Both the position numbers and the translations under genes were made by a program. Under the pieces are notes generated by a model, which ran no database searches, was not told the DNA's origin, and saw only the letters and a program-made list of their open reading frames with translations. Of a DNA stretch of 64,000 bases, positions 16,453 through 24,663 are shown one piece after another; position 1 is the first letter of the stretch, and every line of letters begins with the position of its first letter. The DNA is from Exiguobacterium sp. s146 (GTDB lineage: Bacteria > Bacillota > Bacilli > Exiguobacteriales > Exiguobacteriaceae), in assembly GCF_018618415.1 (NCBI RefSeq), contig NZ_JACSMA010000002.1, positions 1-64,000 of the forward strand. Reading direction: 5' to 3'.

Positions 16453-17325
16453 ATGGCGAGCCGATTCGAAACAAATGGAGGGATGAACATGAAGCAATGG
16501 ACCAATGACTCGATTTATTTGTTCGGGCTCATCGCTTGTATGGTTGTCGGCACGATGGCGTACACCGTCCTTTTGTTCGAAAGTGACACCGGCCTTCTCG
16601 GCTATTTGATTTTACCCGCCATCGTCTTATCTTCCCTCATCTTCGGGATGCGGGCCGGGCTGACCCTGTCTGTCACGCTCCTCCTCTTTTTATTCATCTA
16701 TTTCCGATGGTTCGCGTCCATCTATGAAGCAGGAAACGTTCAGTTTTTCAACGGCAGAGGCATCAGTTTTACAGTTCTGCTACTCGTCATGTCCATTTTG
16801 TCCGGCCTCGTCCATCAACTCGTGAAGAACGTGCAGCTGTCACGGCTCGAGTTAGAGGAACGGGCACGACAGCTCGTGGCCGTCGACCCTGAGACGTGGC
16901 TCGATAACGCCGAACGGTTTCGGATGGACTTGACTGCAGAGCGCGATCGCCTCATTCGCCACGGTGACGCCTTCACGGTGTCGTTCATTCAGATTCCTGA
17001 GTTGAGACAGTTCGAGGAACGGTTTGGACGGACCGAGTATGAATGGTTCTTGAATTACTTCAGCGACGAGCTCCACCTGGCCACGAGACGAACAGATCAT
17101 AAATACCGCATCGCCCTAGACACGTTCGCCATCATCTATCCACATACGTCCCTAGAGGCCACCCGCGTCGTCCATGACCGGATTCGTCCGTTACTCGAAC
17201 AGTACGAGCTCCAAAGCGGTGAACACGTGTCGTTGACTCATGAACATACGTTTTATGATGTGAATCGAGAAAATAGCAACACGGTCGTCGACGAAATCAT
17301 TGCGAACATGTCCGCAATCAGTTGA
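16453..17325 (+). CDS. Membrane protein with degenerate GGDEF domain
   Basis: 290 residues if started at ATG 16453 (GAGGAGG six nt upstream). A second good start, ATG 16489, also has its own GGAGGG. Four or five hydrophobic helices occupy residues ~20-125, then a short coiled segment (VKNVQLSRLELEERARQLVAV) leads into a GGDEF-like fold (DPETWLDNAERFRMDLTAERDRL, SFIQIPELRQFEERFG). The catalytic GGDEF loop is missing (YRIALDTFAIIYP at the equivalent place), so it should not make c-di-GMP; it could bind nucleotide or act as a scaffold, as PelD-like proteins do. Its 3' end overlaps the convergent serine hydrolase gene by 8 nt. Confidence 0.7.
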   Translation: MASRFETNGGMNMKQWTNDSIYLFGLIACMVVGTMAYTVLLFESDTGLLGYLILPAIVLSSLIFGMRAGLTLSVTLLLFLFIYFRWFASIYEAGNVQFFNGRGISFTVLLLVMSILSGLVHQLVKNVQLSRLELEERARQLVAVDPETWLDNAERFRMDLTAERDRLIRHGDAFTVSFIQIPELRQFEERFGRTEYEWFLNYFSDELHLATRRTDHKYRIALDTFAIIYPHTSLEATRVVHDRIRPLLEQYELQSGEHVSLTHEHTFYDVNRENSNTVVDEIIANMSAIS

Positions 17326-18340
17326 ATGTCGCGCGATATATATCCCCAATCAGACCATCCATTTGGTGCACCCCTAACTCTGCATTCGTCATGATGATCA
17401 TTGCTTTGCCTATGTACGGGTATGCCACGAGCATGCTTTGAAAACCAATCCCCCAGCCGAGCGAGGACAGTTCGCGCAGCTCCTGTTCCCCATCCAAAAA
17501 GACGCCGAGTCCGACGAAAGGGTTTAAAGACGAAGCAGACAGCATGTCTTTTACCGCTCGAGGAGACAGTAAGCGACCGTTGCCTCTCACCGCCTCCATC
17601 AGTTCGATGACAACGCGCGTCAAATCCTCTGTCGTCGTCCACAATCCGGCCGCCGCTGGATACGGATAGTGCGGGATGATGGGGGCGACGGAATGACCGT
17701 GCTTGTCGTGTCCGCTCGAAAACGCCACACCTTCCACCTCGAAGTCATATCCACTCGCATGCATACGGAGCGGGATGAACAGTTCGTCACGGATCACATT
17801 CGCAAACGGACGCTCCATGACGTCCTCAATCAATAGTTGAATTAGACAGAACCCGGCGTCCGAATAGTGAAACGCTTGGCCCGGCTCACCCGTTACATGA
17901 ACCGGTCCGTCGTGATATAGCGTGTCTCCGTTCAACAAAGCGGTCATCGAAGGTCGTCCGAAGGTGACATCAAGCTCTCCGAAACTGTCCGTCGCATCGA
18001 TGACCCCGGACTCATGACGCAATACTTGACGCAACGTCACCTCGCTACGTTTTGAGGCAACATCTGTGAGTTGCCATGAAACGAGTCGGTCATTCACCGG
18101 TTCATCTAACGCTACCTGTCCCGTTTCGACCAACTTCATAACGAGGACACTGGTCAGAAACTTACTCATCGAACAGGCATTGAAGCGCGTGTCCGCCGTC
18201 ACCGGTCGACCGCTCCCCGCCGATACCGTTCCGAACTGTTTAGAGTCCATGAGTCGCCCGTGTTCAATCCAGGCGATGCTACAACCCGGGACGCGATGGT
18301 ATTTCATCCGCTCCTCGATATATGCTACATCTAACGGCAT
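17318..18340 (-). CDS. Serine hydrolase, beta-lactamase class C / PBP4*-like
   Basis: 340 residues from ATG 18340, with GGAGAGGAAG 7 nt upstream (a GTG one codon earlier is possible). The S-x-x-K motif is SMSK (near residues 57-60), with nucleophile Ser and general-base Lys. FHYSDAGFCLIQLLIE supplies the Tyr-Ser pair in place of YxN. The C-terminal strand LGWGIGFQS stands where the KTG box is usually found. There is no signal peptide, so it is probably a cytoplasmic esterase or peptidase rather than a resistance enzyme. Follows the HAD gene by 28 nt in a leftward operon. Confidence 0.85.
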   Translation of the reverse strand: MPLDVAYIEERMKYHRVPGCSIAWIEHGRLMDSKQFGTVSAGSGRPVTADTRFNACSMSKFLTSVLVMKLVETGQVALDEPVNDRLVSWQLTDVASKRSEVTLRQVLRHESGVIDATDSFGELDVTFGRPSMTALLNGDTLYHDGPVHVTGEPGQAFHYSDAGFCLIQLLIEDVMERPFANVIRDELFIPLRMHASGYDFEVEGVAFSSGHDKHGHSVAPIIPHYPYPAAAGLWTTTEDLTRVVIELMEAVRGNGRLLSPRAVKDMLSASSLNPFVGLGVFLDGEQELRELSSLGWGIGFQSMLVAYPYIGKAMIIMTNAELGVHQMDGLIGDIYRATFN

Positions 18341-18368
18341 CACGCAACTTCCTCTCCTAAAGATAATC

Positions 18369-19064
18369 TCACCGCATCACAATCAATTCGGACAAATCGT
18401 CAATCGAATCATCGGCGTCTGCTTCAGACTCCTCCCAGCGGTCGTTCCGTTTCCAAACCGTCCGCATGCCGACTCGCTTGGCGGCTTGAATGTCATGGAG
18501 CGCGTGGTCCCCGACGAACATGGCAGTTCCTGCTGTAACGTCTAATCGTTCGAGCGCCCGATGAAACAGCGCGGGGTCTGGTTTTTTCATGCCTTCCCAT
18601 TCAGAGACGAGCACACAATCGAAATAATCGCGGATGCCTAGACCATGGATCGACTTCATTTGGAGTTCGCCAAACCCGTTCGTGATGATGCCGAGCCGAA
18701 GCCCACGCGCTTTCAAGGCGCTTAGCATCGGTTTTAGATTCGGGAACGCGACGCAGAAATGCTGAAACTGGTTCACATAGTCATCGAGCAGTTCTTGTCG
18801 AGTGATGCCACTAATCTCAAACTCCTGAATCAACTGGTTATACACCACGTCTTTCCAGCGGTAGCCGTGCTGGTCGAGTTCGATGAAGCGCGTGACATAA
18901 TCTCGTTCCTCGATGCCGGTCAGATGTCCCTTCAGTCTTGCATACTGGTCATGGATGAACCGTCGCACGGATTCATCCCGGTTCAGCAGCGTGCCATCCA
19001 AATCAAAGAGCACGGCTTTCAACACAGACATACCGGTCGTTTGAATCGTTTGAGTCAGTGACAT
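18369..19064 (-). CDS. HAD-IA family hydrolase (phosphatase)
   Basis: 231 residues. Motif I is AVLFDLDGTLL (Asp21, Asp23), motif II LGIITNGFG, motif III Lys in MKKPDPALF, and motif IV FVGDHALHDIQAAK. All four catalytic motifs are present with a helical C1 cap between, so an active small-molecule phosphatase is likely. Its start overlaps the 3' end of the nitrilase-like gene by 10 nt, so translation is coupled. A second ATG (MSVLKAVLF) 11 codons in is also possible. Confidence 0.88.
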   Translation of the reverse strand: MSLTQTIQTTGMSVLKAVLFDLDGTLLNRDESVRRFIHDQYARLKGHLTGIEERDYVTRFIELDQHGYRWKDVVYNQLIQEFEISGITRQELLDDYVNQFQHFCVAFPNLKPMLSALKARGLRLGIITNGFGELQMKSIHGLGIRDYFDCVLVSEWEGMKKPDPALFHRALERLDVTAGTAMFVGDHALHDIQAAKRVGMRTVWKRNDRWEESEADADDSIDDLSELIVMR

Positions 19065-19714
19065 GGGAGCGAATCTTCAAGCACGACGACGGTCTTCGCT
19101 TCCGTATCGACAATCCGCGTACGCGTATCGTTTTTCGACAGCAATACGGGCTCACCCGTCTTATCAAAGCAATACGCCATCGGAATCGAAAATCCACAGT
19201 TTCGGTACGACCCGTCGGCGTGGCTCGTCCCGAGAATGATGGAGCGTTGTTGCATCGCGATTTGCTTCGCTTCTCCAGACCAGTCAGTGTACTGCTCTTC
19301 ACTGAACATGCCGACGCCGATCGGATTGAAGATGATTTGGATGGGTTCTTCCGATTTGAGTCCGTCCAGCCCCATAAAGATTTCTCGACAGAGCACATAC
19401 CCGTATCGGCGACCGTCGTCCTCCACGGTTGAAGGCATGAACAGCGGCATCGTTTCCGGAGTCTTGGCACGGTCCAACACCGTCTCTCCTCGTTTGTCGA
19501 TGATGAGGGCCCTGTCCACGTTCTTCTCGTTCCGATAGCCCATCACGACCGCTGTCTGAAACGTCTTCGCGAGCTCCTTGACCTCATCCAAATGTGTGTA
19601 TTGACAATAGCCTTCTGGATACAACACCAAGTCCACCGTAGGGTTCGCTTCAATCTCTTGAATGAATTGTTCTAGGTGTTGCTCCATTTGGGGTTGACCG
19701 ATCAGAATCCTCAT
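19055..19714 (-). CDS. Carbon-nitrogen hydrolase (nitrilase superfamily)
   Basis: 219 residues from ATG 19714, with AGAAGGA about 11 nt upstream; the frame could begin eight codons earlier. The triad is visible: Glu34 in LVLYPEGYCQY, Lys84 in VLDRAKTPE and Cys109 in GYVLCREIFMG. HADGSYRNCGFSIP fits the substrate-binding end. Members hydrolyse amides, for example omega-amidase or carbamoyl substrates. It is slightly short for the family (usually 260-300), mainly at the N-terminal side. Operon with SDR, HAD and serine hydrolase genes. Confidence 0.82.
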   Translation of the reverse strand: MRILIGQPQMEQHLEQFIQEIEANPTVDLVLYPEGYCQYTHLDEVKELAKTFQTAVVMGYRNEKNVDRALIIDKRGETVLDRAKTPETMPLFMPSTVEDDGRRYGYVLCREIFMGLDGLKSEEPIQIIFNPIGVGMFSEEQYTDWSGEAKQIAMQQRSIILGTSHADGSYRNCGFSIPMAYCFDKTGEPVLLSKNDTRTRIVDTEAKTVVVLEDSLPCH

Positions 19715-19762
19715 TTGTACCGCACATCCTTCTCTCATTTGTTTTGTTTAGAATCAATCGTC

Positions 19763-20281
19763 TCACTTCGAAGTAAACCCGACTGAATAAAGAGGTTTCT
19801 TCTCTTGAACTGCCTCGACCACGCCTCCGGCAATCTCTTCATGCGTTAACCAACGGCGCTCCCCCTTCTCGACCTGATAGCCGAGTTGCACTTGGTGATA
19901 ACGGACGTCTTCAGGGATTGTCAGACCGTTTCTCACATCGCTTGAGTTGGAGCGGCTCCCGAGAACATGGAACACGTCCGTGCCCCCGCGCAGTACTGAC
20001 AACACACACGGCAAGGCGTCAGCTGCGTCAGAATGAATCCAGGCAACGACCAGGTCGAAATCTCCATGAATCGCCATCGAACGTCGCAGTGCCTCCTTCA
20101 GACGCAAGTCGTCCCGATAGTCGACCAAAACGGCAGACAGCCGACCCGGCGATTGCTCGCTCAATCGACTCATGTTCTCGGCATCCCGTCCGATGATGGA
20201 CACGTGATACCCAACCTCTGCCAACCAAAGGACCGTCCCCGCCAGCATCCCGCTGCCGCCAATCACTAACGCATGTTTCAC
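19763..20281 (-). CDS. Short-chain dehydrogenase-like Rossmann protein
   Basis: 172 residues from GTG 20281. HALVIGGSGMLAGTVLWLAE is the dinucleotide-binding loop and DLVVAWIHSDAADAL the second strand region. No YxxxK active site is obvious and the protein is short, so it is a reduced SDR relative; similar proteins are annotated only as short-chain dehydrogenases. First gene of the leftward cluster ending at 17318 (49 nt to the nitrilase-like start). Confidence 0.7.
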   Translation of the reverse strand: MKHALVIGGSGMLAGTVLWLAEVGYHVSIIGRDAENMSRLSEQSPGRLSAVLVDYRDDLRLKEALRRSMAIHGDFDLVVAWIHSDAADALPCVLSVLRGGTDVFHVLGSRSNSSDVRNGLTIPEDVRYHQVQLGYQVEKGERRWLTHEEIAGGVVEAVQEKKPLYSVGFTSK

Positions 20282-20373
20282 GATCTATCTGTCCCTTCTG
20301 TCCGTTTATAAGTAAGGAAAGGAATCCTGACTGACGAGAGCGAAATCTACATACAATATCCCCTCAAGGAGGC

Positions 20374-20820
20374 ATGATTCCCATTCCATCGACCATCTAT
20401 TCCATCAAACCAATCGAGTCGTCACGCGAACTCGATGACTCGTTCCTTGTCATGAACCAACTGCGCACCGACCTGACGCTCGAGGCCTATCGCGAGCTCG
20501 TCGCCGCTATGCGACCGCAAGGCTATGAACTGTATGCGTTATACGCCGACGATACCATCGTCTCACTCGCGGGGATCGAGGTACGTGTCAATCTCTATCT
20601 CGAGAAGCACGTCTTCATTTACGACCTCGTGACGTGCGCGAACCATCGCTCGAACGGATACGGCGAGATGTTGCTTCACTTCGTCCACGAATACGCCCGC
20701 GACCTTGGTGCCAAATACATCGCCCTCGAGTCAGGACTCGCTCGAACCGAGGCGCACCGTTTTTATACAGATAAGATGGACTACGCCATCACGAGTTATT
20801 CGTTCCGTAAACAACTTTGA
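20374..20820 (+). CDS. GNAT family N-acetyltransferase
   Basis: 148 residues. VFIYDLVTCANHRSNGYGEMLLHFVHEYARDLG is GNAT motif A (RSNGYG loop), and IALESGLARTEAHRFYTDKMDY is motif B. The ATG at 20374 is only one base after AAGGAGG, unusually close; no other ATG/GTG/TTG is suitably placed, so either this tight start is used or a rare ATT codon further in. The substrate is unknown. Confidence 0.8.
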   Translation: MIPIPSTIYSIKPIESSRELDDSFLVMNQLRTDLTLEAYRELVAAMRPQGYELYALYADDTIVSLAGIEVRVNLYLEKHVFIYDLVTCANHRSNGYGEMLLHFVHEYARDLGAKYIALESGLARTEAHRFYTDKMDYAITSYSFRKQL

Positions 20821-20833
20821 TTTCTATGTAACG

Positions 20834-20866
20834 AAAAAGGAAGAGCCGAACGCTCTTCCCGTCTTT
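20834..20866 (+). terminator. Terminator after the acetyltransferase gene
   Basis: GGAAGAGC pairs with GCTCTTCC around a 5-nt loop, then CGTCTTTATT. Confidence 0.75.
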
Positions 20867-20960
20867 ATTATATCGTGATTCACGAGCCAAAAACAGACTG
20901 TCTTCTCCTAAATTCATCCACTATACTGTGAAGACAACCTGACTGAAGGAGAGATGAAGC

Positions 20961-21377
20961 ATGACTGATGACATGAGACCGCTCGACCCCGGCCCGTTTT
21001 TCCACGGCACAAAAGCCGAACTGAAGCTGGGGGATTTGCTTGAACCGAAGCGACGCTCGAACTATCAAGACAAGCAGTCGAACTACATCTATTTCACGGC
21101 CTCCCTCGACGCCGCCAAATGGGGTGCCGAACTGGCGAGCGGTGAGGCTCGTGAGCGTATCTATCTCGTCGAACCGATGGGTGACTTCGAGAACGACCCG
21201 AACTTGACGGACAAACGCTTCCCTGGCAACCCGACCCGGTCGTACCGGTCGAAAGCCCCGCTCAAAGTCGTGGCCGAGCTCAGTGCGTGGGAACGCCACC
21301 CGGACGATGTGATCGCGCATATGCTGGCCTCACTTGAGAACCTGCGGCAAGCCGGAGAAAATGTGATTGACGACTGA
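20961..21377 (+). CDS. arr: Rifampin ADP-ribosyltransferase (Arr family)
   Basis: 138 residues, the normal Arr length, from ATG 20961 with GGAGAGATG upstream. Family signatures run the whole length: PFFHGTKAELKLGDLLEP (NAD-binding His), SNYIYFTASLDAAKWGAELA, IYLVEPMGDFENDPNLTDK, FPGNPTRSYRSKAPLKVV and WERHPDDVIAHMLASLENL. Arr transfers ADP-ribose from NAD to the C23 hydroxyl of rifamycins and so inactivates them. It stands alone, with no integron or transposon hallmarks nearby, so it is probably a resident chromosomal copy as in many environmental bacteria. Confidence 0.93.
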   Translation: MTDDMRPLDPGPFFHGTKAELKLGDLLEPKRRSNYQDKQSNYIYFTASLDAAKWGAELASGEARERIYLVEPMGDFENDPNLTDKRFPGNPTRSYRSKAPLKVVAELSAWERHPDDVIAHMLASLENLRQAGENVIDD

Positions 21378-21394
21378 CACGAAGGAGAAGCACC

Positions 21395-21517
21395 TTGAAG
21401 AAATCCCACAACAAACGCAAGTATCTCTTGATGTCTATCGAAGCGACTGATTGGCTCTACGTCTCGACAGCAAGAAGATTAGCACCAGACTGGCTATCGC
21501 TGAGATTGCAATCTTAA
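21395..21517 (+). CDS. Possible 40-residue protein after arr
   Basis: A TTG at 21395 has a strong AAGGAGAAG upstream and opens KKSHNKRKYLLMSIEATDWL before a stop at 21517. The second half is antisense to the leftward membrane-protein gene and is probably not native, so this may be the stump of a longer gene lost by recombination. Low confidence that it makes a protein. Confidence 0.25.
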   Translation: MKKSHNKRKYLLMSIEATDWLYVSTARRLAPDWLSLRLQS

Positions 21518-21656
21518 GCTGAAATCCATTTGTCAATCCTTCAATCACATATCCCTTTAGTTTTTGGGACAGACTCGCTTCCGGTATCCAATCAATCACA
21601 TAGCCAATTCCTAACATTGCGGGAAGGCTTATCACGACATAGACGATGATAAACAT
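21435..21656 (-). CDS. Small membrane protein, 73 residues
   Basis: Two hydrophobic helices (MFIIVYVVISLPAMLGIGYVI and LKIAISAIASLVLIFLLSR), with a short loop containing WIPEASLSQKL. The SD is weak. No recognised family and no obvious neighbour link. Confidence 0.5.
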   Translation of the reverse strand: MFIIVYVVISLPAMLGIGYVIDWIPEASLSQKLKGYVIEGLTNGFQLKIAISAIASLVLIFLLSRRRANQSLR

Positions 21657-21783
21657 GAGTGTGAACGTCTTGATCTTTATCGTCTCCTACCTCCATTTCT
21701 GGTTGCACTGAATCGTAAAGTCTCCCGACCAAATAGAAAATGATACAATCCATCCAATAATTGGCTCATAAATAATAAAGAAT

Positions 21784-21829
21784 AGACACTCTGTGTATAT
21801 GTCGATGCCAACATGTATACAGAGTGTCT
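21784..21829 (-). terminator. Long-stem terminator of the AHSA1-like gene
   Basis: The stem AGACACTCTGTGTATATG (21784-21801) with 21812-21829 is nearly perfect, and T-rich DNA follows on the minus strand just after the gene stop. Confidence 0.75.
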
Positions 21830-21835
21830 TTCGTA

Positions 21836-22252
21836 TTAATTTTCTCTAACGTACTTTGCGAAACTATCGAGGATTGCCTGCCAGCCTTGGCGCTGTAACT
21901 CGAGCGGATTCATCGATTCCGCATCGAAAGTTTCAACGATTTTAGTCTGCTCACCTTCTGAAACAAATGAAATGCTTACTTTACGGTCGTCTTCGAGGCG
22001 ATATTGAATGAGGTGATTAATTTGAACCTCATCATACACACCTTCAAAATCGAAGGCCATACTCTTGTCTTTCGCCTCCATCCGACTTCGAAACTTTCCT
22101 CCGGCTCTCAAGTCATTTTCAGCTTCCGTCGTATGCCAATCTTCGGATGCATGATTCCACTGTTTGATGTGTTCAGGGTCCGTCCAAAGTCGCCATACTT
22201 TGTCGATAGGTGCTTCAATAATTGATGACACCGTCACTGTATTTGATTCCAT
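21836..22252 (-). CDS. SRPBCC / AHSA1 (Aha1-like) family protein
   Basis: 138 residues from ATG 22252 behind AAAGGAGA. Opens SSIIEAPIDKVWRLWTDPEHIKQWNH, the hallmark of the AHSA1/CalC branch of SRPBCC proteins. Then come LRAGGKFRSRMEAKD and a C-terminal helix NPLELQRQGWQAILDSFAKYV, also typical. The family binds small hydrophobic ligands or acts in stress responses; no specific function is known for this branch. Confidence 0.85.
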   Translation of the reverse strand: MESNTVTVSSIIEAPIDKVWRLWTDPEHIKQWNHASEDWHTTEAENDLRAGGKFRSRMEAKDKSMAFDFEGVYDEVQINHLIQYRLEDDRKVSISFVSEGEQTKIVETFDAESMNPLELQRQGWQAILDSFAKYVREN

Positions 22253-22375
22253 CTAATGATCTCCTTTGAAATGAATTGTTTCTAAACGCTTTAACGTCGA
22301 CACTGGATGACATCCAACTATCCTTTACATCACTTTCATTCGATATGCGTTCGATGAACCCCTTCTCCAATCTAA

Positions 22376-23422
22376 CTAAATAGAAGAAGGCGGTTTTTTG
22401 AATTGAGTCGAATGATTTGTATGAACGAGTGTGAACGGATCCGCGAGCGACGCGGCCGCCGCCTCCGTTTGAGACATCGTCTCTTCCGTGACGACCGCCT
22501 CTTGGCGTCGTAATCGGAACGCCCGCTCGAGGCGGCTCGTCAGCAAGTTGCTGAGGAAGACGAGCAGTGACAGGCCGAGAGCCGGAACGAGGAACATATG
22601 GTTCGTCATCCATGTCGTCGCTGTGAACTGCGTGAAATAAAAACCGAACATCGACGACCATTCAAACAGCGTCGGTCGGACCCCTTCAAACAGGAAGACG
22701 GTGCCTCCGAAAAAGACGCCGAACAACGACAGATGAATGAGCAACATGAGTGTTTGCACGAACTGTTGCATGAAGACGATGACCAACGTCGGAACGAGGT
22801 GCGGCCATAAGTGTTTCCTTGTCCGGTGCCACACACTGCCGCCCAACGTCTCGGCGACGATCATAAACTCTTGTTTGAGCAATTGCCGGACCTCTGTAAT
22901 GAGATAAAGCGTGACCGCAGGCAAGCCGAGCGCCACGAACACCGTCAACTGCAGCGTCACGCGGTCCAGCAGCGGCGGCACCATGGTCGAATCCGCGAAG
23001 AAATAGGACGGGAATAGCATCATCATAGCCAACAAAGAAATCGGTAGAATCAAAAACCCGTCTAACACCATTTTGAAGATTCGGTTCACGCGCGCCCCGC
23101 GAAACGCGAGTGGAATCCCGATCAATAGGCCGAACGCCATCCGTCCGAGCGCAACGGTCGCACAAATACCGACCGTCCACTTAAAGCCTTCGATCATCAT
23201 CTGGAACAAGTCGTTGCCGGCCCGGTCGGTACCGAGCCATTGATCTTTCGACGGTTCAAGCGGTGGAATGCCAATCAACCGACCTTCGTCGGAGTAACGG
23301 TTCAAAAATTGGTCGACTTGGCCATCGCGGAATACGGTATTCCCGATACTTAGTAACAGCAAGCTGGCAAAAATGACGAACCCGATGATGAAAATCGGGT
23401 CCCGCAGTAACGTGCGTCGCAT
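22376..23422 (-). CDS. Peptide-type ABC transporter permease, OppC/DppC-like
   Basis: 348 residues from ATG 23422, which overlaps the upstream permease stop (TGATG) and has AAAGGAGGG before it. After a first helix there is a long extracytoplasmic loop ending WLGTDRAGNDLFQMMIEGF, the OppC-type GTDxxGRD signature in altered form. Six helices and the EAA loop AETLGGSVWHRTRKHLWPHL follow; this loop docks the ATPase. The protein has an extra acidic C-terminal tail. It should pair with the OppB-like protein encoded just upstream, but no substrate-binding protein or ATPase gene is in the neighbourhood. Confidence 0.85.
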   Translation of the reverse strand: MRRTLLRDPIFIIGFVIFASLLLLSIGNTVFRDGQVDQFLNRYSDEGRLIGIPPLEPSKDQWLGTDRAGNDLFQMMIEGFKWTVGICATVALGRMAFGLLIGIPLAFRGARVNRIFKMVLDGFLILPISLLAMMMLFPSYFFADSTMVPPLLDRVTLQLTVFVALGLPAVTLYLITEVRQLLKQEFMIVAETLGGSVWHRTRKHLWPHLVPTLVIVFMQQFVQTLMLLIHLSLFGVFFGGTVFLFEGVRPTLFEWSSMFGFYFTQFTATTWMTNHMFLVPALGLSLLVFLSNLLTSRLERAFRLRRQEAVVTEETMSQTEAAAASLADPFTLVHTNHSTQFKKPPSSI

Positions 23423-24282
23423 CAAATCCCTCCTTTCCAGGCGTTCGGGATGAGCCATTCCGCTACTAAATCCAATAGGAAAATCGGGATATAGACGACC
23501 AACAAGATGACGAGCAGGATCGGCATGACCGGATTATAGACGGCGAACCGGAAAATCCCTTGCACGTTGAACAAATACTCGATAATCAACAGACTCGAGA
23601 GCACCGTGATCAAGTTCGAGCGGAAAAAGAGGTAGAAGCGGTACACCAAATTCGGGAGCAAATGTCTCCAGAACAGGGCGGCCGGTCGGACGCCTTTGGC
23701 CCGGGCCAGTTCGAGAAACAACGACACCTCCTCCTCGAGGATATGTTTCGTCAACCACTTGAGGAAGAAGAACAGAATCGTGAGCGTCAACGTCACAATC
23801 GGCAAAAAGCGTATGTATTCGGCGAACCCACCTGCGACTTCAATTCGATCGAACCCTGTCTTCTTATAAATCGTGATGGCAAGAAATTGCGAGAAGATGA
23901 GCCAAAACAAATCCGGGATCATCTCGAGCGTCTGGCTCGTTTGCTGGAGCACCGTGCGCACGCGCTTTCCGCTCCGATAAAAGAAATAGGCGTACAGAAG
24001 GGCGAACCCGACCGAGACGATGAGTGACGTCATAAAGATGATGACCGTCTCTTTCATGAGCGGGGCGAGGTCTGGCAATAACGGTAACTCGCGTTGTGCG
24101 GTGACGTTGTAGTATGTAATCTCATCGAGTTTCGCCAACTGACTGAATTGTTGTTGAATCCCATTCCAGTAATTTGATGGCACGAACTCGAGTTGCACGA
24201 CGAGTGACGGCAAGGCACTGATCGCAATCAATACAAATAGCGTGATGAAAAACTGAGCCGATTTTTGAGCAATCCAATTCAT
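23422..24282 (-). CDS. Peptide-type ABC transporter permease, OppB/DppB-like
   Basis: 286 residues from ATG 24282 with AAAGGAGAG upstream. The N-terminal helix is followed by a short periplasmic-type loop, then five helices. The EAA loop reads LELARAKGVRPAALFWRHLLPNL, close to consensus, so interaction with an ATPase is expected. Translationally coupled to the OppC-like gene. Orphan within the window. Confidence 0.85.
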   Translation of the reverse strand: MNWIAQKSAQFFITLFVLIAISALPSLVVQLEFVPSNYWNGIQQQFSQLAKLDEITYYNVTAQRELPLLPDLAPLMKETVIIFMTSLIVSVGFALLYAYFFYRSGKRVRTVLQQTSQTLEMIPDLFWLIFSQFLAITIYKKTGFDRIEVAGGFAEYIRFLPIVTLTLTILFFFLKWLTKHILEEEVSLFLELARAKGVRPAALFWRHLLPNLVYRFYLFFRSNLITVLSSLLIIEYLFNVQGIFRFAVYNPVMPILLVILLVVYIPIFLLDLVAEWLIPNAWKGGI

Positions 24283-24631
24283 CCGATTCTCTCCTTTCAA
24301 AAAACAAGTACAATCTCATAACCGTTTCGAGCTTGCTTATAAACCATAAACTATAAAATCCAAAAAATGCTTCCAAAATAAAGCATATCCTTCATCCCGA
24401 AGTAAAATTTCCCCATTTACACTGTTATGATTTTATCATAATCATTTATGAATAAAAACAATATTCCGAAAATTTCAGAAATCTAAATTGTCTCTTGATT
24501 AAACAGTTTCTGCATGAAAATCATCGTTCTTTAAAACTTGACGACTTCCGTTAGACTCACCTTATTGCTTTATCGGAAAAGTAGATTTCAATTAATAATT
24601 AAATTCATAGGATGAATGGCAGAAAAACCAT
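24283..24631. other. AT-rich promoter region upstream of the permease pair
   Basis: No gene seen. It is strikingly AT-rich compared with its surroundings, and holds a 7-3-7 inverted repeat (TTATGAT-TTT-ATCATAA, 24425-24441), a possible operator or sigma-A -10 region for the leftward permease genes. Confidence 0.4.
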
Positions 24632-24660
24632 AAAAAAAATATCCTTCTAATCAGAAGAAT
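24632..24660 (-). terminator. Terminator of the 144-codon membrane protein gene
   Basis: On the minus strand ATTCTTCT-GATT-AGAAGGAT is followed by A and eight T. Confidence 0.85.
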
Positions 24661-24663
24661 ACT

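Noticed and set aside
20880-21320. Leftward 146-codon frame opposite arr
   Set aside because: Entirely antisense to a clear Arr protein; Arg/Val-rich composition typical of shadow frames in this GC range.
24425-24441. Fur/PerR/Zur box
   Set aside because: The inverted repeat is 7-3-7 with sequence TTATGAT, not the 7-1-7 spacing and sequence of those regulators; kept only as a generic inverted repeat.
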